40,997 nucleotides of DNA from Massilia atriviolacea (GTDB lineage Bacteria; Pseudomonadota; Gammaproteobacteria; Burkholderiales; Burkholderiaceae_D). The notes below the pieces were generated by a model. It did no database searches, was not told the DNA's origin, and saw nothing but the letters and a program-made list of their open reading frames with translations. A program made the position numbers and the translations under genes. How positions within the stretch are numbered: the stretch's first letter is position 1; the number at the start of each line of letters is the position of its first letter. Where the stretch lies: NCBI RefSeq assembly GCF_003953935.1, contig NZ_RXLQ01000030.1:1-40997 (forward strand), read 5' to 3'. Below are positions 9,117-18,203 of the stretch, piece by piece.

Positions 9117-12026
9117 ATGTATATATCTAACAAGCTGCCGGTGAAAGACACCTTCGTACTGACTGCACTGATGTCGGCGGTGCTGCTGTGTATGAATGCC
9201 TCTGCGGCGCAAGGCATTGCGCCGGACACGGCACTCATGGAAGCGCGCGCAAAGGCTGAACGACGTGATGCCAACCCCAAGGTAGCGAAGATCGAGGATC
9301 TCTATCGCGGCAAGCACCACCAGAAAAAGGTGCTCGATGCAAGCGAACGCAAGCCGAGCGTCCCACCAAGCGTCAATGCGCGCCAGAAGTATGGCGACAA
9401 CCCCGAGCAGCAACAGACGCAATCGAAAGCCCTGCTGCGCCCATCCAAGGTGCTCAGCGAGCGAAACTCGGCCAAAGGCGTAGCCGGCGTGAGCGCGAAT
9501 GCGGCACTGGCGGCCTGTGACACTGCTGCGTTCGCAAACGCGAACGGCGCAGCACTGGTCGCTGCCGTCAAGGCGAGCACCACAGACTGCGTCAACTCGC
9601 TGTTCAGCGTCTCGGGCACAACCGCCGGCGCGATTTTCAGCGAAAGCAAGATGGTCACCATTGCCGACGCCTTCAGGAATACGGCCGCTGCCTACAATGG
9701 CACAAACTCGACCAGCGCGCTGCAACTGGTCATGTTCCTGCGTGCCGGTTACTACGTCAACTATTACGACGCGGCCTCGACTGGCGCCTATGGCGCAGCG
9801 CTCAAGTCCTCCATCCGCGCTGCGCTCGATGCCTTTGTCAACAACGGCAATTTTGGCCTGGTCAACGATGCGCACGGCGAAACGCTGTCGGAATTTGTCA
9901 CGCTGATCGATAGCGCATCGGAAAACGCCCGCTATCTCAATTCGGTCGTCAAGAAGATGCTCACTTCGTACAACAGTAGCTACGCCAATTACTGGTGGAT
10001 GATGTCGGCCACAAATAATGTGTTCACGGTCCTGTTCCGCGGTCACCAAAATGACGATTTCCAGGCGCTGGTCAAAACGGACACGTCGATCATCGACACG
10101 CTCTACAATTTCGCCAACTGGAATTTCAACTTGTTGGGAACCGACAATGGCTACCTAGTCTCGAACGCTGGCCGGGAAATGGGGCGCTTCCTGCAATATT
10201 CGGAAAATACGCCGATCAAAACTTTGGCAAAAGTACGTACTAAAGCCTTAATCGACCAAAGCAGCATCACCGGGAAAACGGCTGCGCTGTGGGTCGGCTT
10301 GGGCGAACAGGTTGACTACTACGACAAAGCGAATTGCAGCTACTACGGCATGTGCGATTTCAGCACGCGCTTGGCGACCAGCGTTCTGCCGGTGAGCTAC
10401 AGCTGCAGCCCAACGCTCAAACTCAGAGCGCAATCCCTGACCCAGGCGCAGCTGACGGAGGCCTGTACCATCGTGGGGGGAGAGGAAACATATTTCCACA
10501 ATAAAGTTGCCTCAGGAAAGATACCTGTCCCGAACGACAATAACACCCAGCTCGAAATGGTCGTCTTCACGAGCAGCAAGGACTATGGCACGTACGCCGG
10601 CGCCATCTACGGGATTGATACCAATAACGGCGGCATGTATCTGGAAGGTGACCCGTCCGCGCCTGGCAACCAGGCGCGGTTCATTGCCTATCAGGCCGAA
10701 TGGATGCTGCCCAAGTTCGAGATATGGAACCTGACCCACGAATATATCCACTACCTTGATGGCCGCTTCAATATGTATGGCGACTTCGGCGTTGCCATGG
10801 GCGTCAATTCCGTGTGGTGGATCGAAGGTTTCGCCGAATACATTTCGTATGGCTATCGCAATCTGGCCTACGACGGCGCGAAAACCCAGGCGGCACTGGG
10901 GACTTATAACCTGAGCACTATCTTTGGCAACGACTACAATTCCGGACAGACTCGTGTTTATAACTGGGGCTATCTGGCCGTGCGCTACATGTTCGAAAAA
11001 CAGCGGCCGAAGGTCAGCAATATACTCGGCTATCTGCGTCCGGGAAACTACGCGGGCTATACCGGCTACATGAAGAGCGCCAGCATGGCGGCAAGCATGG
11101 ACGCCGATTTCAAGAAGTGGCTGCCTTGCGTGAACGACGCGGCGCTGCCTCAATGTAGCGGCCTTGGTGAAAACGCAGTCCCGAGTGCCAGCTTTACCAG
11201 TACCGTAACAGGGCTGAGCGCGCAATTTACCAATACCTCGACCGACAGCGATGGAACTATCGCAAATTCGCAGTGGAGCTTTGGAGACGGTACCACCTCG
11301 ACTGCGTCGAGCCCATCGAAAACCTACGCGGCAGCGGGCACGTATACCGTGACCCTGGTGGTAACGGACAATCTGGGGGCGAAATCGGTGGCGCGTTCAG
11401 CCCCGGTCAGCGTCGGAGGCGGCACGAGCAACGTTGCGCCAACGTCAAATTTCTCCTTCACTGTCAACGGCCTGGTGGCAAATTTCACCAACCTGTCGAC
11501 CGACAGCGATGGAACGATCGCCTCGCATGCGTGGACGTTCGGCGACGGCACCAGCTCGAGCGCAGCGAGCCCTTCCAAGACCTTCGCTGTCGCCGGTACC
11601 TACACTGTTGGCTTGACCGTCACCGATAACAAGGGCGCCAAGTCGAACGTGAAGAGCGCCGCCGTCAAGGTTACCGGTGGCGGAACCACATTGCCGGAAT
11701 GCCCTGGTTCGGCTCAGCAGCTTGGCAACAACTGCGTGCGTTCGAATCTGTCGGCGCCAGCCGGAGACTACAGCTATATGTACGTGATGGTTCCCGCCAA
11801 CACTCGCAGTGTGACGATCACCAGTTCGGGAGGAAGCGGCAATGCAGACCTGTACGTGAACTCCTTAGGTCAGTGGGCTACCCGCAACTCGTATAACTAC
11901 GGCTCGTTTAACAGCGGCAACAGCGAATCCGTCGTCGTGGCGAATCCCCCAGCAGGTCCGCTGTACGTGAGCCTGTATGGTCAATCCGCGTTCTCCGGAG
12001 CACAGGTAAAAATCGTGTTTAACTGA
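9117..12026 (+). CDS. Secreted M9 collagenase with two PKD domains and a PPC domain
   Basis: A 969-residue secreted zinc metalloprotease of the Vibrio/Clostridium collagenase family (M9). The start at 9117 is preferred over the in-frame ATG at 9102 because GGAG lies five bases before it. The signal peptide ends near residue 31 (NASAAQG). A pro/activator region follows, and the catalytic domain carries HEYIH at residues 541-545 with the downstream WWIEGFAEY glutamate. NGGMYLEGDP and HYLDGRFNMYGDFG are M9 signatures. The C-terminus has two tandem PKD domains (about 688-765 and 773-852, each with FGDGT) and a PPC/pre-peptidase domain (about 868-969), which in this family help bind and swell collagen fibrils. 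A terminator follows directly. The gene is intact, unlike its relative at 1005-1756. Confidence 0.95.
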   Translation: MYISNKLPVKDTFVLTALMSAVLLCMNASAAQGIAPDTALMEARAKAERRDANPKVAKIEDLYRGKHHQKKVLDASERKPSVPPSVNARQKYGDNPEQQQTQSKALLRPSKVLSERNSAKGVAGVSANAALAACDTAAFANANGAALVAAVKASTTDCVNSLFSVSGTTAGAIFSESKMVTIADAFRNTAAAYNGTNSTSALQLVMFLRAGYYVNYYDAASTGAYGAALKSSIRAALDAFVNNGNFGLVNDAHGETLSEFVTLIDSASENARYLNSVVKKMLTSYNSSYANYWWMMSATNNVFTVLFRGHQNDDFQALVKTDTSIIDTLYNFANWNFNLLGTDNGYLVSNAGREMGRFLQYSENTPIKTLAKVRTKALIDQSSITGKTAALWVGLGEQVDYYDKANCSYYGMCDFSTRLATSVLPVSYSCSPTLKLRAQSLTQAQLTEACTIVGGEETYFHNKVASGKIPVPNDNNTQLEMVVFTSSKDYGTYAGAIYGIDTNNGGMYLEGDPSAPGNQARFIAYQAEWMLPKFEIWNLTHEYIHYLDGRFNMYGDFGVAMGVNSVWWIEGFAEYISYGYRNLAYDGAKTQAALGTYNLSTIFGNDYNSGQTRVYNWGYLAVRYMFEKQRPKVSNILGYLRPGNYAGYTGYMKSASMAASMDADFKKWLPCVNDAALPQCSGLGENAVPSASFTSTVTGLSAQFTNTSTDSDGTIANSQWSFGDGTTSTASSPSKTYAAAGTYTVTLVVTDNLGAKSVARSAPVSVGGGTSNVAPTSNFSFTVNGLVANFTNLSTDSDGTIASHAWTFGDGTSSSAASPSKTFAVAGTYTVGLTVTDNKGAKSNVKSAAVKVTGGGTTLPECPGSAQQLGNNCVRSNLSAPAGDYSYMYVMVPANTRSVTITSSGGSGNADLYVNSLGQWATRNSYNYGSFNSGNSESVVVANPPAGPLYVSLYGQSAFSGAQVKIVFN

Positions 12027-12035
12027 TCGGTTTTG

Positions 12036-12070
12036 TGGCGCGCGGCGTTCAGTCCGCCGCGTGCCATTTA
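12036..12070 (+). terminator. Intrinsic terminator after the collagenase gene
   Basis: A GC-rich 12-bp stem (12036-12047 with 12055-12066, one G-T pair) is followed by TTTAT. It begins ten bases after the collagenase stop codon. Confidence 0.7.
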
Positions 12071-12136
12071 TGCGTCGTCGTGGGGGCCTTCAATTACACA
12101 GTGAGCCGCACGGTACATTGAATCGCCACGAGTTTA

Positions 12137-12245
12137 CTAGACACTTGTGAGCTGTTTAAAATGCACTTGCTCAAACTCTGCTGGCGAAAGCCTGTCATTA
12201 AATCCGTGACGGCGCTTCGGATTGTAGAACATCTTGGTGGTTGAA
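12137..12245 (-). pseudogene. IS3-family transposase OrfB, C-terminal scrap
   Basis: On the minus strand the frame reads FYNPKRRHGFNDRLSPAEFE, then QVHFKQLTSV and a TAG at 12137-12139. This is the end of the rve integrase domain of IS3-family OrfB proteins. Only about 35 codons remain, fused at the 5' side to IS66 sequence. It is a different IS3 lineage from the element at the right edge of the window. Confidence 0.75.
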
Positions 12246-12612
12246 AATATCTTGCCCGGCGTTGTTCCTGGTTGCACGGTTCGGTTGGCAGCGGCTGGCA
12301 GCCAACGCGCTCGCGTTTTCTCTCGGCAGGCACCTCGGCGTAGAGCTCTTCCTCAATGGCTGCCAGGTCCATATCAACCGTTTCCTCGAACGACAGGTGC
12401 TGCTCGCCGAGGAGAGACTTGCTAGTCTTGCTGAATTGGATCCATCGGTAGTAGGCTAACTCGTTCGTCAGCGCCGTGATCTTAAACTTCTTCTCGACCA
12501 GCACCGATTCTTACCGCGCAATCTTAGCCTGTTGCTGCTCGAGCAGCGCCCGTACCTGCGCGAGCATCGCGGGATTAGTGCCGGTGTGGGAGAGTTCGGC
12601 GAGCAGGTCCAT
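12246..12612 (-). pseudogene. IS66-family transposase (TnpC), N-terminal fragment
   Basis: The minus-strand frame opens at the ATG at 12612 (MDLLAELSHTGTNPAMLAQV) and runs into a TAA stop. It continues as SVLVEKKFKITALTNELAYY, then LLGEQHLSFEETVDMDLAAI and EEELYAEVPAERKRER. This is the coiled-coil N-terminus of IS66 TnpC. The downstream zinc-binding and DDE parts are gone. The fragment is truncated against IS3-derived sequence, pointing to nested insertion or deletion. Confidence 0.75.
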
Positions 12613-12824
12613 GGCTCAGTGCTGTGGCCATCGATGACGCTTAAAAGCGCCATAGTTTACGTCGTCACAGCCGCCGGTGCGGACAGGCGCGGCCAGTCCA
12701 CGCTCACTCTTTCTTCATCATTCGTACGGGTAATAAAGGCTGAATGACCAAGTAGAGATGTATTCGTACTTGAGCGGACCTCGAAAAACCATCTCGTCCA
12801 TGACATGTTGGTGAAGCACCGATT

Positions 12825-13841
12825 ATGACGCTTTCTCATGATCAAACCAGTCTGCTTGCCGACCTGGAGCGCGAAGCCAAGCTGAACAAGCTGGGCGATG
12901 CGTTGCAGGTGATGGAACAGCACGTCGACTTCGGCGCGTTGGCCAATGAAGTGGACCGTGCACATCCGCGCCCCAGACGCGAGCGCGGCGGCCGCCCTCC
13001 GTTTCCGACCGAACTAATGGTTCGCGACTTGCTGATCCAGCAATTGCTCAACCTGAGCGACGAGCAGATGGAGTTTCAGTTGCTCGACCGCCTAAGCTTC
13101 CAGCACTTTGTAGGGTTGCGCTCGATCAGTCAGATTCCGGATCGGACGACAATCTGGACCTTCATGGAACGCCTGATTCAGGCCGGCGCCAGCGATAGTA
13201 TCTTCGAGGCCGTGAACCGGCAGCTGAGCAAACACGGTTAGATCGCGCGGGGCGGGCAGATGTTCGATGCAAGCATCGTGCAGGCACCGAAGCAGTCACT
13301 GAGCAAAACGAAGACGGCAGTGGTGAAAGAAAACGCCATGCCCATCGAGTGGAAACCTGCCAAGCGCCGGCAGAAGGACATGGACGCGCGGTGGACCAAG
13401 AAGTACGGCAAGTCCTACTTTGGCTACAAGGTCTCGGCCAACGCCAACAAGCGCTATAAGCTGGTACGCAAGATCAAGGTGAGCACGGCCAGCGAGCACG
13501 ATACGGTGCACTTTGAAGCTGTGCTCGATCCGGCCAACACCAACCGCAACATCCTGTCCGACAAGGGCTACATCGATAGAGAGCGTGAAGCGCCTAAGCA
13601 AACAGGGCTGGCGCATGCACATCCAGCGCAAAGGACGCAAGGGCATGCCGATCTCGGCGGCCCAGGAGCGGTGCAACAATCCTATCGCCAAGACCCGCGC
13701 CCACGGCATGACGCAGTTGGGCGCAAGGCACGGCGTGCTATCGGTCTGGCGCGCGCGACGCTCCAGATCAATTGGAAAGTCGCCGCATACAATTCGCGGC
13801 GTCTTGTCTACTTGAAAGAGGCCGGAGTCGGGGCGTTCTGA
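12825..13841 (+). pseudogene. IS5-family transposase, inactivated by a stop and frameshifts
   Basis: The start is intact (MTLSHDQTSLLADLERE), followed by the IS5-type N-terminal region (RGGRPPFPTELMVRDLLIQQ) and YIARGGQ-like sequence in which tyrosine is replaced by TAG at 13239-13241. The frame continues as MFDASIVQAPKQSLSKTKTA and RWTKKYGKSYFGYKVSANAN. A two-base deletion near 13590 shifts the frame, and a second defect near 13700-13730 removes part of the catalytic C-terminal segment. The tail RRLVYLKEAGVGAF ends at 13841. With three lesions it cannot make active transposase. It is the fuller copy of the element remnant at positions 1-592. Confidence 0.85.
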
Positions 13842-13974
13842 CGCCCGCAGTCGGTCTGGGTTGCACAAAATGATCAAGTGCCCATACAACGGGCGGCAAC
13901 AGACTAAGCCTTGCATCAAAATCCGAGGCTGCTGGCATCGCGACCGGCGTTCATGCGGAATTTACCGGTAATTC
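13385..13974 (+). repeat. Right copy of the IS5-like direct repeat
   Basis: This matches 1-592 in the same orientation, including non-coding sequence after the transposase stop and the same defective segment near its 3' end. With the left copy it brackets the 12.8-kb stretch holding the receptor, peptide transporter, peptidase and collagenase. Confidence 0.85.
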
Positions 13975-14109
13975 AAGGTGCCCTTGAGTACATGTGACGG
14001 AGAGAATCTTACCAATTCGGTTTTTCCCGTTTAATTATCCCTACCAGGAGTAACAAAGCGTCGCACTCAGCTTCGCCGGTGACTGTACCTTCCAGAGCAC
14101 GCGCTCATG

Positions 14110-14242
14110 CCTCAGGCAATCAAGGCGCACCGCTTGCTGATCATCAACGTGATCGGCTTCCTGCCGATGACTGAGTAGTAAGTCACACTGTTCTTTCGGG
14201 CAATCACCAATTTTTATGCGCGCAGCAACACGGAGCTCTTCA
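14110..14242 (+). pseudogene. IS21-family IstB ATPase scrap
   Basis: Two short plus-strand blocks in different frames, HRLLIINVIGFLPMTE followed by TLFFRAITNFYARSNTEL, match the Walker-B/sensor region of IS21 helper ATPases (usually LLIIDEIGYLP and NLFFQVI). Stops and a frameshift separate them, and the rest of the gene is absent. Confidence 0.6.
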
Positions 14243-14284
14243 GTTAGATCTCGATCAACTGACTACAAAAAGGCCAAACGGAGT

Positions 14285-14310
14285 TTTTGTATTTGTACTA
14301 TTATACAAAA
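14285..14310. promoter_or_regulatory. Palindromic operator, site A
   Basis: TTTTGTAT and ATACAAAA are separated by 10 bases (perfect 8-bp arms). It lies 126 bases before the AAA ATPase start. The same 26-bp layout recurs at 17372, 30986 and 37167, always in intergenic DNA of the conjugation region. It is likely a binding site for a dimeric repressor. Confidence 0.7.
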
Positions 14311-14436
14311 CGAAAATTATCTTTCTTGGATATTAAAGGCCAGTCGATCCTCAGTTGTTGTGAGTGATCGGCAGGTTTTATCGACTTTTATCCCAGCTCC
14401 CATAATTTCCACGCCGTCATCAAATCGTCTTCTATC

Positions 14437-15666
14437 ATGGAACACTTCGCTCGCCCTATCCTCGCCAAGACTCTCGCTGACGGCCTTCAAGGACGCGCCG
14501 CCTTCGGTGACGCCTCAAGCGGTCTCTTCCTGTCTGCCCCTCGCCGAACGGGGAAGTCCACATTTCTTCAACTTGATCTCACGCCCGAACTGGAATCTCG
14601 CGGCGCCGTGGTCGTCTATTGCGACCTTTGGTCGGATACAAAACGCAACCCTGCGCACCTCATAGCTGATTCTATTGCCAACGAGCTATCAAAACACTTA
14701 GGCATTGTCGCCCGCACCGCCAAGTCCATGGGACTTGAAGAGGTCAACCTCGCTGGCTGGATGAAGATCGACACCACGCGCATCGGGAAGATCGACGGCA
14801 TCACCCTCACTGACGCGGTCAAAGCACTTCACGAGGTAGCGAAAAAGCCGATAGCCCTGATCATTGACGAAGCTCAACATTCGCTGACGAGCACATTAGG
14901 CGAGTCAGCGATGACCGCGCTGAAATCTGCGCGCGACCAAATGAACCGCCCGGGCAGGTTCAATCTCATGCTGGTCATGTCCGGTTCGGACCGCGACAAG
15001 CTTCTAAGGCTCGTCAACAGTAACGGCGCGCCTTTCTATGGCTCGTCTGTTCAGCAGTTGCCAAATCTCGGTCTGGAATTTGTCAGCCGCGCAGCTGCTT
15101 TGATCGAGCAACAGTTGCCCGCCCGGCATCCCATCAATGTCGATAAATTGCTCATCGCGTTCAACACGCTCAGCTGCAGACCTCAGTTTTTCGCAAGTGC
15201 GTTGGGTGACGTGCTCAATCCGCTCAACCCATCGCCCGAGAGCTGTGAAGACCGCCTGGTAGCTGCCGCATTGAAGAGGCTGGCAGACGATGAGGCACAC
15301 ATGAAATCCGACTTCCTCGCCTTGCGCCCTCTTGAACAGTCGGTCCTGTGGCGCTTGCTTGATCAAGGCTCGCACTTCCGCCCGTACGATGCCGATGCCC
15401 TAAATTTCTATGCTGAAAAAACAGATGAACGCGTCACCGCTCAACAAGTACAGCACGTGCTGGAGGTCCTGCGAACCCGAACGCCGTCAATGGTCTGGAA
15501 ATCCGCCCGCGGCGATTATGCCATCCAGGAAGCCATGATGTACGAGTGGTTCGCCAAACTTAACCAGGCGGGTGCCTGGCCCCCAGTTGGACCGGAGCGT
15601 CCCCTACCGCGCTCCACGCCGCTAAGCAGGCTTCGCGACAGAGCGCGTCGCAGTCAGGTGGGATGA
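14437..15666 (+). CDS. AAA-type ATPase of unknown role
   Basis: A 409-residue P-loop ATPase. The Walker A motif is APRRTGKST (about residues 33-41) and the Walker B motif is ALIIDEAQH (140-148). The arginine-rich P-loop and the layout resemble ATP-binding proteins of the TniB/ExeA/archaeal-ATPase type often carried on mobile elements. The C-terminal half is helical, possibly with a winged helix (about 300-380: RPLEQSVLWRLLDQG, then an AQQVQHVLEVL segment). There is no membrane segment. The start is the first ATG; no good ribosome site is visible. Upstream it has the same palindromic operator as the transfer operons, so it probably belongs to the mobile element's regulon. Its function (transfer, DNA handling or defence) is unknown. 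Confidence 0.8.
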   Translation: MEHFARPILAKTLADGLQGRAAFGDASSGLFLSAPRRTGKSTFLQLDLTPELESRGAVVVYCDLWSDTKRNPAHLIADSIANELSKHLGIVARTAKSMGLEEVNLAGWMKIDTTRIGKIDGITLTDAVKALHEVAKKPIALIIDEAQHSLTSTLGESAMTALKSARDQMNRPGRFNLMLVMSGSDRDKLLRLVNSNGAPFYGSSVQQLPNLGLEFVSRAAALIEQQLPARHPINVDKLLIAFNTLSCRPQFFASALGDVLNPLNPSPESCEDRLVAAALKRLADDEAHMKSDFLALRPLEQSVLWRLLDQGSHFRPYDADALNFYAEKTDERVTAQQVQHVLEVLRTRTPSMVWKSARGDYAIQEAMMYEWFAKLNQAGAWPPVGPERPLPRSTPLSRLRDRARRSQVG

Positions 15667-15738
15667 GCCGTCAAAGCAGGTGGCCGCCAGAAACAGTGAC
15701 TGCCTGCCGAGACGTCAGAAATGCATGAGGAGAAATTC

Positions 15739-16620
15739 ATGAAAAACCATCCGATACCAAAACACGGTCCCCGCTTTCAAATTGATGAGTGGATTCAATC
15801 CGCTTTGAGAGGAGAACTCCTGGCCATCGTCGAAAGTGATTGGCTAGATATTTGCCACATCGATCGTGTTACACGTTCGCTCGATGAACTTCGGCTTCTG
15901 ACTGGCATGCCGGAACGCACGGTTCCACGCGAGAAATTGCACCCCGGGGTCGCCCTGTTGCACTGCGTGCGCTATGAAGAAATGAGCAAACCCACGCTTG
16001 ACGGCTTGCCTGCAGCCCTACTTCAGGTCCTCGGACTGGACGACCAATCCGGCCCCCATTTCCTGGGAGGTGAGCGCTGGCTGGAAGTCGAGCGGCGATT
16101 CCGTGCTCAGACGGAATACAAGCTGAGCAGCGCTGACGAGGCACGGTCGCGCAAGGGAGACATCGGCCAACGAAAAGCCGTTGTTAAAAACAGCCGAGCA
16201 TCCTGTTGGAAGAGCTTGGCGTATCGACTGAACGTGTTTTTAGGGCAAGCGTCCGCGTTGTCCTCAATGTTGCATAGCAAGTTGAATCGTAGACGGGGCA
16301 GAGGTATAGCGTCGTCGAAGGAACCGCAAGCACTGGACCGACCGGACCAGGAGATATACGAACACGTCCATCGGCCATCACCAAGCAGGCCGGCCGTGGA
16401 GAACCTGATCAACGACTCCCCATGCGACGCCGCGAAACAGGTTCTGGCAGACATCATGAGGCAACGCGGATGGCCACACGAACGCTTGATAACGAACGGC
16501 ATGCACAACCTGAGGCACAGACGCGTTCCGCAGAAGCCGCGCTCGCCGAAGAACCAAGGTAACAACCCGGGCGACTCTGAAGGCGACGGTTGCGATGACG
16601 CTGACGACATCACCGCCTGA
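15739..16620 (+). CDS. Hypothetical protein downstream of the AAA ATPase
   Basis: A 293-residue protein I do not recognise. The start at 15739 (MKNHPIPKHG) is chosen over the ATG at 15721 because GAGGAG lies six bases before it. The first 120 residues look like a folded, mixed domain (FQIDEWIQSALRGELLAIV, then LLTGMPERTVPREKLHPG). The C-terminal 100 residues are basic and low in complexity, ending in an acidic tail (DSEGDGCDDADDITA). There is no signal peptide or membrane helix. It follows the ATPase by 72 bases on the same strand, so the two may share a transcript and a function. Confidence 0.6.
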   Translation: MKNHPIPKHGPRFQIDEWIQSALRGELLAIVESDWLDICHIDRVTRSLDELRLLTGMPERTVPREKLHPGVALLHCVRYEEMSKPTLDGLPAALLQVLGLDDQSGPHFLGGERWLEVERRFRAQTEYKLSSADEARSRKGDIGQRKAVVKNSRASCWKSLAYRLNVFLGQASALSSMLHSKLNRRRGRGIASSKEPQALDRPDQEIYEHVHRPSPSRPAVENLINDSPCDAAKQVLADIMRQRGWPHERLITNGMHNLRHRRVPQKPRSPKNQGNNPGDSEGDGCDDADDITA

Positions 16621-16684
16621 TCCACGCGCACAATCATCCGGCACCGGTCGCCGGAGGTAAGGCCCCGCAGGGCTGGGTGGCCAT

Positions 16685-17137
16685 TCACCGGATGAAAGGA
16701 ATATAGGCTGCGAGAAAAGGCACGGCTCCCGGGTTATCGGTGACGCATACATACGGTATCCGTCTTCTCGACCGAATAAGGTTCGAGCCCGCAATGTGTC
16801 CCGGCATGCCGGCTAGCTGCCGAGTCAACTCGGCCTGTTGTCGACGCAGGCTACGAATTAAATTGATGTTGTTTCGAAACACGTACTCCGGAAATCCATT
16901 GCGCCCCATTTCTACCCGAGACCGCAGCTCAACGATATGGTCATCCGCAAAGTGCATTGAACGCAATGTGTCGTCACGACCTGACCTCAACGCCTGATTG
17001 GCGCGCCGCATCGTTATTTGAGAGCGCAGGATGCGTTCGACCTCGACATCCAGACAGGCGATCGCGTGATGCAGATCCCACAGCTCGCCCACTTGCAACG
17101 ACTCGCAACAGGGTGGCGAATCAACCGTCCCATTCAT
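16685..17137 (-). CDS. Hypothetical protein, divergent from the transfer operon
   Basis: A 150-residue, arginine-rich, mostly helical protein without a recognised family. The ATG at 17135-17137 has a textbook ribosome site (AAAGGA, six bases upstream), which supports a real gene. The middle (ILRSQITMRRANQALRSG, then LIRSLRRQQAELTRQLAGMPG) looks like an amphipathic coiled coil. There is no membrane segment. It is transcribed away from the dotI operon, with operator site B between them, so it may be controlled with the conjugation genes. Confidence 0.6.
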   Translation of the reverse strand: MNGTVDSPPCCESLQVGELWDLHHAIACLDVEVERILRSQITMRRANQALRSGRDDTLRSMHFADDHIVELRSRVEMGRNGFPEYVFRNNINLIRSLRRQQAELTRQLAGMPGHIAGSNLIRSRRRIPYVCVTDNPGAVPFLAAYIPFIR

Positions 17138-17371
17138 GTGAAGTCCTTTACCGACGTCGTTTGAAACGTTTCTTAACGCGACTTTTCATATTCACAATAG
17201 ATGGTTCCAACAATGACTACTTTATTGCATATCAAATAACTCTTCAAGCGACACCTTTTCTTACCCAGAGCAAGGATCACGCTCAAAATTTCCGCTGTAA
17301 AACGAGCAGCCGCTCTTAATTTTCACCTCCACTGACGAGCATCAAACATCAGCAAAAGGACCAGTATTAAA

Positions 17372-17397
17372 TTTTGTATCTAGCATATAGTACAAAA
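17372..17397. promoter_or_regulatory. Palindromic operator, site B, before the dotI operon
   Basis: TTTTGTAT-N10-GTACAAAA differs from the perfect form by one base in the right arm. It ends 21 bases before the GTG of dotI/traM, where it would overlap the promoter of the long secretion operon. Confidence 0.7.
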
Positions 17398-17418
17398 ATA
17401 CCAGTTTAGGAGAGTTTC

Positions 17419-18192
17419 GTGATCGCCCGTCCAGGCCTACCGCAGGCACCCGCCGCGTCGACGTTAGTGGAGGACTCAAATCCCGGAGTTTCTCGCGAAC
17501 AGAACGATGACGCGGCGATAGATGCCATGTTCAGCGAGATACTGGATCGCCTGCATCAAACTCATGACGCTGTCGATCCTGGACTGCGCCAGGAGAAAGA
17601 ACGTAAGCATGTTCAGCTGATCGCCGGCGCGTCCGTCAAACTCAACTTCATTCTGGTAGGTACAGTGGCGCTGCTGGCGGTATCAAATCTTTTTTTGGGT
17701 TGGCACGCGGCTCACCCGGATCGCCAGTACTTCGCTGCCGATAACGGCCGGATATTCCCGATGATCCCGATGTCCCAGCCGTACCGTAAAACGGCCGACG
17801 TCATCCAATACGCGAAAGATAATGTAACGCGCTCTTTCACGATGGATTTCCTCAATTGGAGACAGCAACTGGAGGATGTAAGGCCCGGTTATACCCGTGA
17901 CGGATTCAAGTCGTTTTTGGAAGCACTGAAGGCATCAGGCGTGCTGGAAACCGTAAAAGAAAAGCGCATGAACATGTCCATTTCCGCCGGCACCGGCGTG
18001 CTGACAAAAGAAGGCACTGAGAATGGCGTCTATCAATGGATAGTCGAGCTTCCGATCGAAGTACGCCTGGAAGGACAGACAACCAGGTTACCTGCACAGC
18101 GCTTTCTGACAACGGTACGCATCGAACGAGTACCCACTCTCGATTCGATCGAGGGCATTGGCATCGGCCAACTGGTGACGTCCCCATTGTAA
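17419..18192 (+). CDS. dotI: Type IVB secretion inner-membrane protein DotI/IcmL (TraM of R64)
   Basis: A 257-residue bitopic inner-membrane protein of the Dot/Icm-type system. It starts with GTG at 17419, with TAGGAGAG just upstream. The cytoplasmic N-terminus is about 70 residues, then one membrane helix (about 72-94, NFILVGTVALLAVSNLFLGW). The periplasmic part is an NTF2-like VirB8-type domain with the family features IPMSQPY, the WRQQLEDVRPGYTRDGF region and an LPAQRFLTTVRIERVP strand. In known systems DotI forms a ring with DotJ at the inner-membrane platform. It is the first gene of a long operon whose order follows R64 traM-traN-traO-traP. Confidence 0.88.
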   Translation: MIARPGLPQAPAASTLVEDSNPGVSREQNDDAAIDAMFSEILDRLHQTHDAVDPGLRQEKERKHVQLIAGASVKLNFILVGTVALLAVSNLFLGWHAAHPDRQYFAADNGRIFPMIPMSQPYRKTADVIQYAKDNVTRSFTMDFLNWRQQLEDVRPGYTRDGFKSFLEALKASGVLETVKEKRMNMSISAGTGVLTKEGTENGVYQWIVELPIEVRLEGQTTRLPAQRFLTTVRIERVPTLDSIEGIGIGQLVTSPL

Positions 18193-18203
18193 GGAAAAGA
18201 CAA

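Noticed and set aside
9030-10049. 339-codon minus-strand open frame over the collagenase
   Set aside because: It is antisense to the signal peptide and N-terminal region of the M9 collagenase, with no plausible domain or ribosome site.
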